Source: Elizabethkingia bruuniana
GTDB taxonomy: Bacteria; Bacteroidota; Bacteroidia; Flavobacteriales; Weeksellaceae
Reading direction: 5' to 3'
Length of the DNA stretch: 64,000 nucleotides
NCBI RefSeq assembly: GCF_002024805.1
Contig: NZ_CP014337.1
Coordinates: 3,782,001-3,846,000 of the forward strand
A program made the position numbers and the translations under genes. Below the pieces are notes generated by a model. The model had not been told where the DNA came from and ran no database searches. It was given only the letters and a program-made list of their open reading frames with translations. Below, piece by piece: positions 35,612-44,036 of this stretch. The first letter of the stretch is position 1; every line of letters begins with the position of its first letter.

Positions 35612-38362
35612 ATGCGTAAAAAACTATACGTATTGTCTCTTCTCCCCATTTGTGTTCAGATGGCTTATGCGCAGCAAAAAGCGCAATTGTCCGGGACGCT
35701 GGTGGATGAAAAGAGTAAAACACCGATCATCGGAGCAGTGGTTTCGCTTGAAAAAAGCAAGCAGAGAACCACAACCGGATCTGATGGCGGATTTGTTTTT
35801 GTAAATCTTGATGCCGGGGAAGACCAGCTTGTGGTGAACTCAGCAGGCATCAGACCATACAGAAAGACAATAACGATAAATACCGGAGAATCTAAAAAAT
35901 TACCTGTAATATCTTTGGTGCAGGAAAACCAAATTGATGTACAGTCTATTTTAGGGGTTATTAATGACGATGTGCTAAGGGATGATGAAGATGTTAACGG
36001 TCAGGATATCCGGTCAACAGTTATTATGTCAAATGATCTTTATCTAAACAAAGCAGGATTTAAACTTTCTCCTTTTCGTTTCAGAGTAAGAGGTTATGAA
36101 CCTTTATTTGAGCAGACTTATGTAAATGGAGTCGTAGCAAATGATCAATACCGCAGGGTATTCAATTATGCTTCTATCGGAGCATTGAATGATCTTACAC
36201 GTAACGGAGATGCTGTTAATTATAATAATGGTGGAAGTTATACCTTCGGAGCGATTGGTGGCGCAGAAAATATTAACATGCGCGCAAGTTCTTATGCGAA
36301 AGGTGGAAAGGTGACAGGATCTTATACCAACAGAAATTATTATGCACGAACAATGTTCAGCTATTCCACAGGGCTTATGGATAACGGATGGGCCTTTACA
36401 GGGGCTATTGGAGGGCGCTATTCCGATGAAGGTTTTATAGACGGAACTTCTTATCAGAATATATCTTATGCTTTATCTGTTGAAAAGCAATGGGCAAAAG
36501 GTGCGCACTCCCTGTCACTTGTTACTTATGGATCTCCTGTAGTACGAGGACAGCAAGGGGCTTCTTTTCAGGAAGCTTATGACCTGACAGGTAATAACCT
36601 GTATAATCCTAACTGGGGTTATCAGGACGGAAAAGTTAGAAACTCACGTATGGTAACAGCTTATGATCCTACTGCAGTTCTTTCACACATATGGAAAATC
36701 GATGAGAAAACATCCCTTACTTCCGGAGCTTTAGTTCACTATGGGCGTTATGCAGGTTCGGCTTTGAACTGGTATAATGCTATGGACCCCCGTCCGGATT
36801 ATTACAGGTATCTGCCATCTTATTTTAGTATGGATGCCTCTAAAACAGATACAACAACATTCGATTATTATCAGAATCTCTGGAGATCTAAAGATCCGAA
36901 TGTAACACAGGTAAACTGGGCAGAAATGTACCGCCAGAATATGGATCCTGAGAACAGGAGAAAATATAATGGCGCTGCACTTTATATGGTAGAAAAGCGT
37001 CACTCTGACCTATTGGAAGGAACGATCAGTTCAACTTTCAATAAATTGTACGATAATAATATGCGTCTTACAGCGGGAGTAGAAGCCCGCAGGTCCCGAT
37101 CATATCAATATAAGACAGTAGCTGATCTGCTTGGAGCAGATTATGTTCTGGATAGGGATAAGTTTGCAGAAAGAGATTTTCCGGGAAATAATGATACAAA
37201 GCAAAATGATTTGTTGTTTCCGGATCGTAAAGCCTATGTAGATGATATTTTTGGCTACGATTTCAACCTGGATATTAATGCTGTTAATGCCTGGGTAATG
37301 AACAGCTACCAGACACATGCTTTAGATTTCTTTTATGGTGCAAAATTCACTTATACAGATTTTCAGCGTCAGGGAAATATGATGAACGGACGCTTTCCGG
37401 ATACTTCTTACGGAAAAGGTGCTAAATATAGCTTTACGGACTTTGTATTTAAAGGAGGAGCTACTTACAAATTTAATGGAAGACATTTCTTAACGGCCAA
37501 CATTAGTTATGGAACCGAGGCTCCTATACCAGACAGAGCTTATGTCATGCCAAGGGTTACAGAACAGGTCGTTAAAGGACTAAGCAGTTCTAAAATTTTT
37601 GCTACAGATATTAACTATGTATTCTCTATGCCACGCTTGTCGGGAAGGGTTTCACTTTTCCAGACCAATTTCTATAACCAGTTGGAGCGTATGGCTTTCT
37701 ATCATGATTCACAACGTACGTTTGTATATCATAACCTTACAGGAGTAGACAAAGTGCATCATGGTATCGAAGCTGCTGCTACATACCGACTAAATGATAA
37801 CTGGAGCTTTGATTTTATGGGTACAATGGCGGAATATTACTACAATAATAATCCGATGGGTATTATGAACTCAGAGAATGGGAAAGTAGTAGATGCAGAA
37901 GAAAAAGTATACATGAAAAACCTTCATGTATCCGGAACACCACAATTTGCCGGCGTATTGTCTGCACGTTATTTTCATAATTACTGGTTTTTTGAGCTGA
38001 GTGCTAATGCCGTTGCAAGAAATTATATATCGGCTTCAGCAATGCGCAGGCTGGCATCTAACTATGAAAACGTGAATCCTAATGATGAAGCCAGTTACAA
38101 TGCCTACAAAGAGCTTACAACTCAGGAACGTCTGAGTGATGCTGTAACAATGGATGCTTCTATTGGAAAGCTGGTGTACCTTAAAAGCAAGCAGGCTCTT
38201 AATTTAAGCTTGTCGGTGATGAACCTTTTGAATAACAAAAATATCCGTACAGGCGGATACGAACAGGGGCGTCTGGATGTAACATATCCAAACCGCTTCG
38301 CCTCCCGCTATTTCTATATGCAGGGAATCAATATCTTTTTTAATGTAAGCTATAGATTTTAA
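35612..38362 (+). CDS. TonB-dependent receptor with carboxypeptidase-like N-terminal domain
   Basis: Outer-membrane receptor of 916 residues. Signal peptide to YAQQ, then a carboxypeptidase-regulatory-like beta domain (about 24-105, GTLVDEKSKTPIIGAVVSLE), plug and barrel ending in NIFFNVSYRF. The plug has FRVRGYEPLFEQTYVNGVVAND. It is not a canonical SusC, since there is no adjacent SusD; a DUF5689 lipoprotein starts 6 bases after it instead. It sits between surface nuclease-type and phosphatase-type genes, so its ligand may be a nucleic-acid breakdown product, which is only an inference. Confidence 0.88.
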   Translation: MRKKLYVLSLLPICVQMAYAQQKAQLSGTLVDEKSKTPIIGAVVSLEKSKQRTTTGSDGGFVFVNLDAGEDQLVVNSAGIRPYRKTITINTGESKKLPVISLVQENQIDVQSILGVINDDVLRDDEDVNGQDIRSTVIMSNDLYLNKAGFKLSPFRFRVRGYEPLFEQTYVNGVVANDQYRRVFNYASIGALNDLTRNGDAVNYNNGGSYTFGAIGGAENINMRASSYAKGGKVTGSYTNRNYYARTMFSYSTGLMDNGWAFTGAIGGRYSDEGFIDGTSYQNISYALSVEKQWAKGAHSLSLVTYGSPVVRGQQGASFQEAYDLTGNNLYNPNWGYQDGKVRNSRMVTAYDPTAVLSHIWKIDEKTSLTSGALVHYGRYAGSALNWYNAMDPRPDYYRYLPSYFSMDASKTDTTTFDYYQNLWRSKDPNVTQVNWAEMYRQNMDPENRRKYNGAALYMVEKRHSDLLEGTISSTFNKLYDNNMRLTAGVEARRSRSYQYKTVADLLGADYVLDRDKFAERDFPGNNDTKQNDLLFPDRKAYVDDIFGYDFNLDINAVNAWVMNSYQTHALDFFYGAKFTYTDFQRQGNMMNGRFPDTSYGKGAKYSFTDFVFKGGATYKFNGRHFLTANISYGTEAPIPDRAYVMPRVTEQVVKGLSSSKIFATDINYVFSMPRLSGRVSLFQTNFYNQLERMAFYHDSQRTFVYHNLTGVDKVHHGIEAAATYRLNDNWSFDFMGTMAEYYYNNNPMGIMNSENGKVVDAEEKVYMKNLHVSGTPQFAGVLSARYFHNYWFFELSANAVARNYISASAMRRLASNYENVNPNDEASYNAYKELTTQERLSDAVTMDASIGKLVYLKSKQALNLSLSVMNLLNNKNIRTGGYEQGRLDVTYPNRFASRYFYMQGINIFFNVSYRF

Positions 38363-38368
38363 TACACT

Positions 38369-39730
38369 ATGAATATGAAAACAATAAAATACTTGTTTTT
38401 TGCAATATGTATGCTGGTGCTCCATGTATCATGTGAGCGTGATTATACACCACCACCACTTAATGAAGCAAAATATACAGGACCTTTAGATAATATCTCC
38501 ATTGCACAACTAAAGCAACGTTTTACCAATATTACAACTCCTCAACTTATAGAAGATAATCTTGTTATCAAAGGGATTGTTACGGGGAACGATGAGTCAG
38601 GAAATATATATAAGCAGATTTTTGTACAGGATGCTTCCGGTGGTATTTATCTGGGAGTAGACCAGAATTCTATATATGCCAGCTACCAGGTAGGTCAGGA
38701 AGTCTACATTCAGCTGAAAGATTTGTTTATGGTTAAATACGGTGGTGAACTGCAAATAGGGATGGGATCTACTAATGCAAACCGTATCAGTTGGGAAATG
38801 TTTAAAGCGAAAGCATTCCGTAATTCCTGGCCAAATGTAGCAAATGCAACACCACAGGTAGTAGAACTGAATAAACTAACCAGTGATATGGTATATAAAC
38901 TTGTTGAAATAAGAGGTGTATACTTTGTGAAAGGGGGTAAAAATGCATTTACAACCGGAGATGCTATTACAAGTGAGCAGGTAAAAGATGCATCCGGAAC
39001 AACATTGGATGTACGTACAAGTAATTTCTCTGATTTTGCAAAAGATATACTTCCGGTAGGTAAAGGAACACTTGTCGGGATGCTGGGACGTTATAACGGA
39101 ACATGGCAGCTGACACTGCGTACAAAAGCAGATGTTAAAAATTTCGATGGCAAGCCTATTGAGCCGGAAAAGCCTCAAACAGGATCATTCTTTAAAGAAA
39201 CATTTGGTACAGGAACATACCCATCCGGAAACAGACCAAAAATCAGTGAGTTCAAGGACTTTGATATGAAGGCGCCTGTTGTTTATACAGATGATTCCGG
39301 TGTAGCAGATATTCGTAGTGTATCTGGGGATAATGGTGCACATATATGGCTTCCGGCAACTAAGGATGTTATAATTAAAGTAACGGGAATAAATACTCAG
39401 AATAAAGGTGATGTAAGCTTGAGTTTCCAGCTGGCAGCTAACTTATTCGATGCAGGAAGTGCAGCAAATATCAATAATATTCAGCTAAAAGTAAATGGCG
39501 TAATCGTAGCGTTGCCAAATCAGCCGTTGACGAATGCAGGTGGAGATAACAGTAAATTTTATACGGTAACAATCCCGGGAATTGCTCAGGCAGCGAACCT
39601 GACACTTGAATTTATTTCTGCAGCAGACTCTAACAAGGTAGGTTTCAGGCTGGATAATATTGAATTAACCGGAGGTTCTTCCAATGGTGGTAATCCAGGC
39701 GGACCTATTATTGTAACGCCAACAAAGTAG
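38369..39730 (+). CDS. DUF5689 lipoprotein with C-terminal sandwich module
   Basis: Surface lipoprotein of 453 residues; lipobox HVSC near residue 22. Residues about 40-265 are a DUF5689 region with OB-fold character (NLVIKGIVTGNDESGN, IFVQDASGGIYLG, LVGMLGRYNGTWQLTLRT). The last 170 residues repeat the module at the end of the protein encoded at 34009 (FFKETFG ... GFRLDNIELTG). Its position right after the TonB-dependent receptor suggests it is the receptor's surface partner, playing the part SusD plays elsewhere. ATG 38369 or 38375 could start. Confidence 0.85.
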   Translation: MNMKTIKYLFFAICMLVLHVSCERDYTPPPLNEAKYTGPLDNISIAQLKQRFTNITTPQLIEDNLVIKGIVTGNDESGNIYKQIFVQDASGGIYLGVDQNSIYASYQVGQEVYIQLKDLFMVKYGGELQIGMGSTNANRISWEMFKAKAFRNSWPNVANATPQVVELNKLTSDMVYKLVEIRGVYFVKGGKNAFTTGDAITSEQVKDASGTTLDVRTSNFSDFAKDILPVGKGTLVGMLGRYNGTWQLTLRTKADVKNFDGKPIEPEKPQTGSFFKETFGTGTYPSGNRPKISEFKDFDMKAPVVYTDDSGVADIRSVSGDNGAHIWLPATKDVIIKVTGINTQNKGDVSLSFQLAANLFDAGSAANINNIQLKVNGVIVALPNQPLTNAGGDNSKFYTVTIPGIAQAANLTLEFISAADSNKVGFRLDNIELTGGSSNGGNPGGPIIVTPTK

Positions 39731-39740
39731 ACGAAGAACA

Positions 39741-40787
39741 ATGATAAAGACTAAATCGTATAAAGCAGCATTAGTTTTTCTGATTCTTCTGGTGCAGTCA
39801 AATCTGATGACTGCTCAGCAAAAACAGTATCAGGTATACACTGCAGCTTTTTATAATCTGGAAAATCTTTTTGATACAGAAGCTGATCCTGCAATCAATG
39901 ATACAGAGTTTACACCTGCAGGATCTAACAGATGGACTATTGAAAAGTACAATAAAAAGCAGGCAAATATGGCGAAAGTAATTTCGCGTCTGGGTAAAAA
40001 GTACAGTCAGACAGGACCTGCTTTTATAGGTCTGTGCGAGTTGGAGAACAGAAAAGTTCTTGAAGATCTTGTAGCACAGCCGGCTTTAGCCTCTGCAGGC
40101 TATGGTATTGTTCATTACGATTCCCCGGATCGACGCGGGGTAGATGTTGCTTTATTGTATAATCCTGCATTGTTTAAAGTAAAGGATTCAAAAACATTTG
40201 CTTACCATATTAAAGATATGCCAGAGTATAGAACGAGAGATATTCTTCTGGTAAAAGGAGAATTAGCAGGTGAAGATCTGCATGTGCTTGTTAATCACTG
40301 GCCATCCCGTTACGGCGGCAAATCTTCTGAACTAAGAGAGCATGCTGCAGCAATAGTGCGTAAAGTAGTCGATTCTTTATATGCAGCGGATGATAAAGCT
40401 AAGGTTGTTATTATGGGTGACCTGAATGATGATCCAACAGATAAAAGTGTCCGTGTGGTATTGGGAGCAAAAAAGTACCAGAGTGAAGTAGAAAAAGGCG
40501 GGCTTTTTAATACCATGTGGCAGCATTATGATCGAGGCATAGGCTCATTGGGTTATCAGGGAAAATGGAATCTTTTTGATCAAATTATCGTTTCGGAGCC
40601 TTTGTTAGGAGAAGATAAAGCATCTCTTAAATTCTGGAAATCTGAAATATTCAATCCCGAATTTCTTATTACTCAGGAAGGACGCTATAAAGGCTATCCG
40701 TTCCGCACATTTTCAGGAAATGTATTCCAAAATGGATTTTCAGACCATTTCCCTACGCTTATTTATTTGGTAAAAGAATTAAAGTAG
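39741..40787 (+). CDS. Endonuclease/exonuclease/phosphatase family protein, secreted
   Basis: Predicted secreted metal-dependent phosphodiesterase or nuclease, 348 residues. The signal peptide ends around MTAQQ. EEP-fold motifs: FYNLENLFD (first metal site), GLCELENRK, DRRGVDVALLYN, VNHWPSRYGG, MGDLNDDPTD (Asn/Asp pair) and C-terminal FSDHFPTLI with the catalytic SDH. It starts 10 bases after the DUF5689 gene. With the nuclease at 32388 it gives the locus two extracellular enzymes able to act on nucleic acids or phosphodiesters. Confidence 0.92.
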   Translation: MIKTKSYKAALVFLILLVQSNLMTAQQKQYQVYTAAFYNLENLFDTEADPAINDTEFTPAGSNRWTIEKYNKKQANMAKVISRLGKKYSQTGPAFIGLCELENRKVLEDLVAQPALASAGYGIVHYDSPDRRGVDVALLYNPALFKVKDSKTFAYHIKDMPEYRTRDILLVKGELAGEDLHVLVNHWPSRYGGKSSELREHAAAIVRKVVDSLYAADDKAKVVIMGDLNDDPTDKSVRVVLGAKKYQSEVEKGGLFNTMWQHYDRGIGSLGYQGKWNLFDQIIVSEPLLGEDKASLKFWKSEIFNPEFLITQEGRYKGYPFRTFSGNVFQNGFSDHFPTLIYLVKELK

Positions 40788-40808
40788 ATTATTATTTTTG
40801 CAGGAATT

Positions 40809-41948
40809 ATGCGTACAATTAAACTTATATATTTTTTCTTTACACTGCTTGTTGTGACAAGCTGTTCAAGAGATGATGACAGTCCTTCGGGTAACAATGC
40901 CGTTGCGGCTCGTACTGTAATGGTCTATATGGCTGCTAATAACAGTCTGGCATCGGATGCCTATACCAATCTCAATCAGATGGAAGAGGGCTTTACCGGA
41001 ATAGACGGAAAATTAATCGTTTATGCCCGCATCTTTGGACAGGAGCCTAAAATATATGAAATTGTCCATGATACAAGTCCTGACATTAAAAGTAAGGTAC
41101 TGAAGAAATATGGAGATCATAATTCTTCTGATCCTGCGGTAATGAAAATGATATTTGAAGATATGAAAAGCCTGGCTCCCGCAAATTCATACGGAGCCAT
41201 ACTTTGGTCTCATGCTACAAACTGGGTGCCTGCAAATCTTGGCCAGCTAAAAACACGTTCTTTTGGTGATGATAATTCTAAAAGTATGGATGTGCAACAG
41301 CTGAAATCGGCTTTGCCGGCAAATCTGGATTTTCTGATTTTTGATGCATGCTCCATGGCTTCTGTTGAGGTGCTTTATGAACTTCGTAATGTGGCTCCTT
41401 ACATATTGGCTTCCCCAACGGAAGTGCTTAGTGTGGGAATGCCTTATCATCAAATCGGTCGTTTATTGTATACGCCGGATGTTAAAACGGGACTTACAGA
41501 GACCGCTAAAGCCTATGTTGAATATTACCGTCAGAAATCAGGTTTAGAGCAGTCTGCTACCTTTTCTGTGGTCGATACAAAGCAATTGCCATTGCTGGCT
41601 CAGGAAACAAAAAAGCTTCTGCAGAATAACCCGGATGTGATTGCTAAAATTGGCAGAAACGGAGTACAGCGTCTGGACCTGGACCCGAACACTCCTGTTT
41701 CTGCGTATGATTATGCTGATATGCTGGATAAATATTTCCCTCAGGAGCAATTGGTATCAGTAAAGAGTGCTTTGTCAAAAGCGGTAGTATATAAAGCGAA
41801 TACACCAAACTTCCTGGGAAAACCCATTAATGCATTTTCAGGACTTTCATGCTATATTCCGATTGAAAGCGAAGCCTATTTAGCTCCTTTTTATAAAACG
41901 CTAAGCTGGTCTCAGGATTCAGCATATGGCATGCTGCTTCGCTGGTAA
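40809..41948 (+). CDS. Clostripain-related (C11) cysteine peptidase lipoprotein
   Basis: Surface protease of 379 residues. Lipobox VTSC (Cys19). The C11 fold shows VMVYMAANNSL at the first strand, the catalytic His135 in ILWSHATNW and Cys181 in FDACSMAS. C11 enzymes cleave after Arg or Lys and often mature themselves. It ends the same-strand run beginning at 32388, 21 bases after the EEP gene, and is followed by a terminator. A role in processing neighbouring lipoproteins or degrading protein is possible. Confidence 0.92.
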   Translation: MRTIKLIYFFFTLLVVTSCSRDDDSPSGNNAVAARTVMVYMAANNSLASDAYTNLNQMEEGFTGIDGKLIVYARIFGQEPKIYEIVHDTSPDIKSKVLKKYGDHNSSDPAVMKMIFEDMKSLAPANSYGAILWSHATNWVPANLGQLKTRSFGDDNSKSMDVQQLKSALPANLDFLIFDACSMASVEVLYELRNVAPYILASPTEVLSVGMPYHQIGRLLYTPDVKTGLTETAKAYVEYYRQKSGLEQSATFSVVDTKQLPLLAQETKKLLQNNPDVIAKIGRNGVQRLDLDPNTPVSAYDYADMLDKYFPQEQLVSVKSALSKAVVYKANTPNFLGKPINAFSGLSCYIPIESEAYLAPFYKTLSWSQDSAYGMLLRW

Positions 41949-41972
41949 TAAATAAGCTTAATTGATAAAAAG

Positions 41973-42007
41973 TAAAGGCTGCTCAATTCTTAGGCAGCCT
42001 TTTATAA
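41973..42007. terminator. Bidirectional terminator between convergent genes
   Basis: Stem AAAGGCTGC (41974-41982) / GCAGCCTTT (41994-42002) with an 11-base loop, A-rich on the left and T-rich on the right. It can end both the surface locus from the left and the VOC gene from the right. Confidence 0.85.
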
Positions 42008-42015
42008 TTTTTTGA

Positions 42016-42399
42016 TTATCCGATGTAGTTACTTAGTTCGATGAGGTTATTATCAGGATCTCTTAAATAAACTGAACGTATTTTTCCAAGGGAACCAGTG
42101 CGTTCAACAATACCTTCAGTGATTTGAATATTCTTAGTCTGAAGTTCTTTTAAAACATCCTCTACATTGGTTTCTGTAATAAAACATATATCTGCTGAAC
42201 CAGATGTAGGGTGCAGGGCTTTAGGTTCAAATTCGTGCCCTTTCTGGTGTAAATTTATTTTCTGGTTTCCAAAACGAAGTGCTTTTCTGTTGTCCCCGAA
42301 AGTGACTAATTCAAAGCCTAAAACCTCAGTATAAAACTGTACAGCTTTTTCTATGTCAGCAACTGTTAATACAATATGATCAATGCTGGTTATCCTCAT
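42016..42399 (-). CDS. VOC (glyoxalase/bleomycin resistance) family protein
   Basis: A 127-residue vicinal-oxygen-chelate protein: two beta-alpha-beta-beta-beta modules beginning IDHIVLTVADIEKAVQFYTEVLGF and ending YLRDPDNNLIELSNY. The likely metal ligands are the His near residue 8, the Gln/Glu of the central strands and the Glu of NLIELS. Transcribed alone toward a bidirectional terminator. The substrate cannot be read from the sequence. Confidence 0.9.
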   Translation of the reverse strand: MRITSIDHIVLTVADIEKAVQFYTEVLGFELVTFGDNRKALRFGNQKINLHQKGHEFEPKALHPTSGSADICFITETNVEDVLKELQTKNIQITEGIVERTGSLGKIRSVYLRDPDNNLIELSNYIG

Positions 42400-42488
42400 T
42401 TCATGTTTACTTTATAAATAAGTTTAAAAATAGGGATTTTTATTTTCAGATATCTATATAGAGAGGGAAAGGATTAGGCTATAAACGA

Positions 42489-42525
42489 AAAAAGCATTGT
42501 CAATCAAAGATTAACAATGCTTTTT
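42489..42525 (-). terminator. Terminator of the tRNA operon
   Basis: Stem AAAAAGCATTGT (42489-42500) / ACAATGCTTTTT (42514-42525). Reading the minus strand it lies 2 bases after the tRNA-Leu(UAA) 3' end and is followed by a T-run. Confidence 0.88.
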
Positions 42526-42526
42526 G

Positions 42527-42610
42527 TACCCCAGACGGGACTTGAACCCGTACGCCCAAATGGGCACAGGATTTTAAGTCCTGCGTGTCTACCAATTCCA
42601 CCACCAGGGT
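42527..42610 (-). tRNA. tRNA-Leu (anticodon UAA)
   Basis: An 84-base class II tRNA. Anticodon stem-loop CAGGA-CTTAAAA-TCCTG gives UAA. The long variable arm TGCCCATTTGGGCG is typical of Leu. T-arm ACGGG-TTCAAGT-CCCGT, acceptor ACCCTGG pairing with CTGGGGT including wobble pairs. CCA is not encoded. Last of three tRNAs. Confidence 0.93.
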
Positions 42611-42619
42611 GTGAAGTGG

Positions 42620-42692
42620 AGCGAAAAACGGGATTCGAACCCGCGACCCCAACCTTGGCAAGGTTGTGCTCTACCAGCTGAGCTATTTTCGC
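42620..42692 (-). tRNA. tRNA-Gly (anticodon GCC)
   Basis: A 73-base tRNA. Acceptor GCGAAAA pairs perfectly with TTTTCGC, discriminator U. Anticodon stem-loop CAACC-TTGCCAA-GGTTG gives GCC. T-arm GCGGG-TTCGAAT-CCCGT. It lies 4 bases from tRNA-Leu(UAG) and 9 from tRNA-Leu(UAA). Confidence 0.94.
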
Positions 42693-42696
42693 ATAG

Positions 42697-42778
42697 TGCG
42701 GATGAAGGGACTCGAACCCCCACGCCTCACGGCACCAGATCCTAAGTCTGGCGTGGCTACCAATTACACCACATCCGC
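42697..42778 (-). tRNA. tRNA-Leu (anticodon UAG)
   Basis: An 82-base class II tRNA. Acceptor GCGGATG / CATCCGC is perfect, discriminator A. Anticodon stem-loop CCAGA-CTTAGGA-TCTGG gives UAG, and the long variable arm GTGCCGTGAGGCG is Leu-like. First gene of the tRNA operon. Confidence 0.93.
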
Positions 42779-42814
42779 TTTATTTAAAGAACTTCTCTAT
42801 CGTTTTTGTGAGTG

Positions 42815-42845
42815 CAAATATAGAGACAATTTGTATTCCCTCCAA
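42815..42845 (-). promoter_or_regulatory. Promoter of the tRNA Leu-Gly-Leu operon
   Basis: On the minus strand TTG (42845-42843) and TATATTTG (42822-42815) are 20 bases apart, an exact match to the Bacteroidota consensus TTG-N17-23-TAnnTTTG, 37 bases before the first tRNA. Confidence 0.65.
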
Positions 42846-42954
42846 ATTTATTTTTAAAAAATTTCATTTTTTTTTTAAATCGACAAAAAGTCACTTCCGC
42901 TTATTACTCTTCATTCCAATTTTATTACCTTTACAATTCGTAAAAAATATTGAA

Positions 42955-43338
42955 ATGGAATTAATAGGTACAGTAAAGAAATTATTTGATGTTCAGACTT
43001 TTAACAGCGGTTTTCAGAAAAGAGAATTGATTCTTCTGACTCAGGAACAATACCCGCAGCCTATAAGTATAGAGTTTTTATCAGATAAAATTGATTTGCT
43101 CAATACTATTTCAGAAGGAGAGCAGGTAAAGATCGGAATTAACATTCGTGGTAGAGAATGGCAGGCGCCGGATGGTCAAATCCGTTACTTCAACTCTATT
43201 ACAGGATGGAGAGTAGAAAAAGCAACAGGTGATTTTAATGAGCCGGTTCAGGCTGCTCCTATGCAGGCTAATCAATCAACTGCAAGTCAGGATACCAATG
43301 TATTTGGTAACGATGACGATGATGATTTACCATTCTAA
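42955..43338 (+). CDS. DUF3127 protein, SSB-like with acidic C-terminal tip
   Basis: A 127-residue protein from ATG 42955. The frame is open further upstream, but MELIGTVKKLFDVQTF is the usual family start. The DUF3127 core (residues 1-90) is a predicted OB fold with INIRGREWQAPDGQIRYFNSI, ending the last strand at TGWRVEK. A flexible Gln/Ala-rich linker leads to the tip DDDDDLPF, closely like the partner-recruiting tip of bacterial SSB (DDDIPF). Single-stranded DNA binding is inferred. It lies upstream of aat on the same strand. Confidence 0.9.
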   Translation: MELIGTVKKLFDVQTFNSGFQKRELILLTQEQYPQPISIEFLSDKIDLLNTISEGEQVKIGINIRGREWQAPDGQIRYFNSITGWRVEKATGDFNEPVQAAPMQANQSTASQDTNVFGNDDDDDLPF

Positions 43339-43400
43339 TCAGAAATCTTTATACCATCATATAAATCCTACTGTTTATCGAGTAGGATTTTGTTTTTCCT

Positions 43401-44036
43401 ATGTATCAGCTAGACCCTAATGATATTTCTTTCCCGGATCCGGCATTATATAATCCGGAAGAAGGGCTTATGGCTTTTGGCGGAGATCTTTCCGTCGAAA
43501 GAATCTGGTTTGCCTATCAGCTGGGTATTTTTCCATGGTTTAATGAAGGCGAAGAAATATTGTGGTGGTGCCCGGATCCGCGATTTGTTTTGTTTCCGAA
43601 TGAAATAAAGATTTCAAAATCTATGCGTAAGGTTTTTCGTGATGAAACATTTTCTTTTACCGAAAATCAGTGTTTCATCGAAGTAATCAGGAGCTGTAAA
43701 GATATTTACAGAGAAGATCAGGACGGAACCTGGATAACTGATGAGATGGAGGAAGCTTATATAGAGTTACACAGACTCGGGAAGGCAAAAAGTATTGAGG
43801 TCTGGCAGGATGAAGAACTGGTTGGTGGCTTGTATGGGCTTGACCTGGGAAATGTTTTCTGTGGAGAGAGTATGTTTGCGAAAGTAAGTAATGCCTCAAA
43901 AGCCGGTTTTATTTATTTCGCAAAAAAATATCAAGGGACGTATGATGTGATAGACTGTCAGGTTTATACGGCTCATTTAGAAAGCCTTGGAGCAAGGATG
44001 ATAGACAAATTAGACTATTTAAACTTTTTAAAATAA
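43401..44036 (+). CDS. aat: Leucyl/phenylalanyl-tRNA--protein transferase
   Basis: N-end rule enzyme that adds Leu or Phe from tRNA to proteins with N-terminal Lys or Arg, marking them for ClpS/ClpAP. The 211 residues carry the family hallmarks EGLMAFGGDLS, YQLGIFPWFNEGEEILWWCPDPRFVL, GTWITDEMEEAY, VGGLYGLDLGNVFCGESMF and IDCQVYTAHLESLGA. The stop is immediately followed by the ATG of a transporter gene. Confidence 0.96.
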   Translation: MYQLDPNDISFPDPALYNPEEGLMAFGGDLSVERIWFAYQLGIFPWFNEGEEILWWCPDPRFVLFPNEIKISKSMRKVFRDETFSFTENQCFIEVIRSCKDIYREDQDGTWITDEMEEAYIELHRLGKAKSIEVWQDEELVGGLYGLDLGNVFCGESMFAKVSNASKAGFIYFAKKYQGTYDVIDCQVYTAHLESLGARMIDKLDYLNFLK

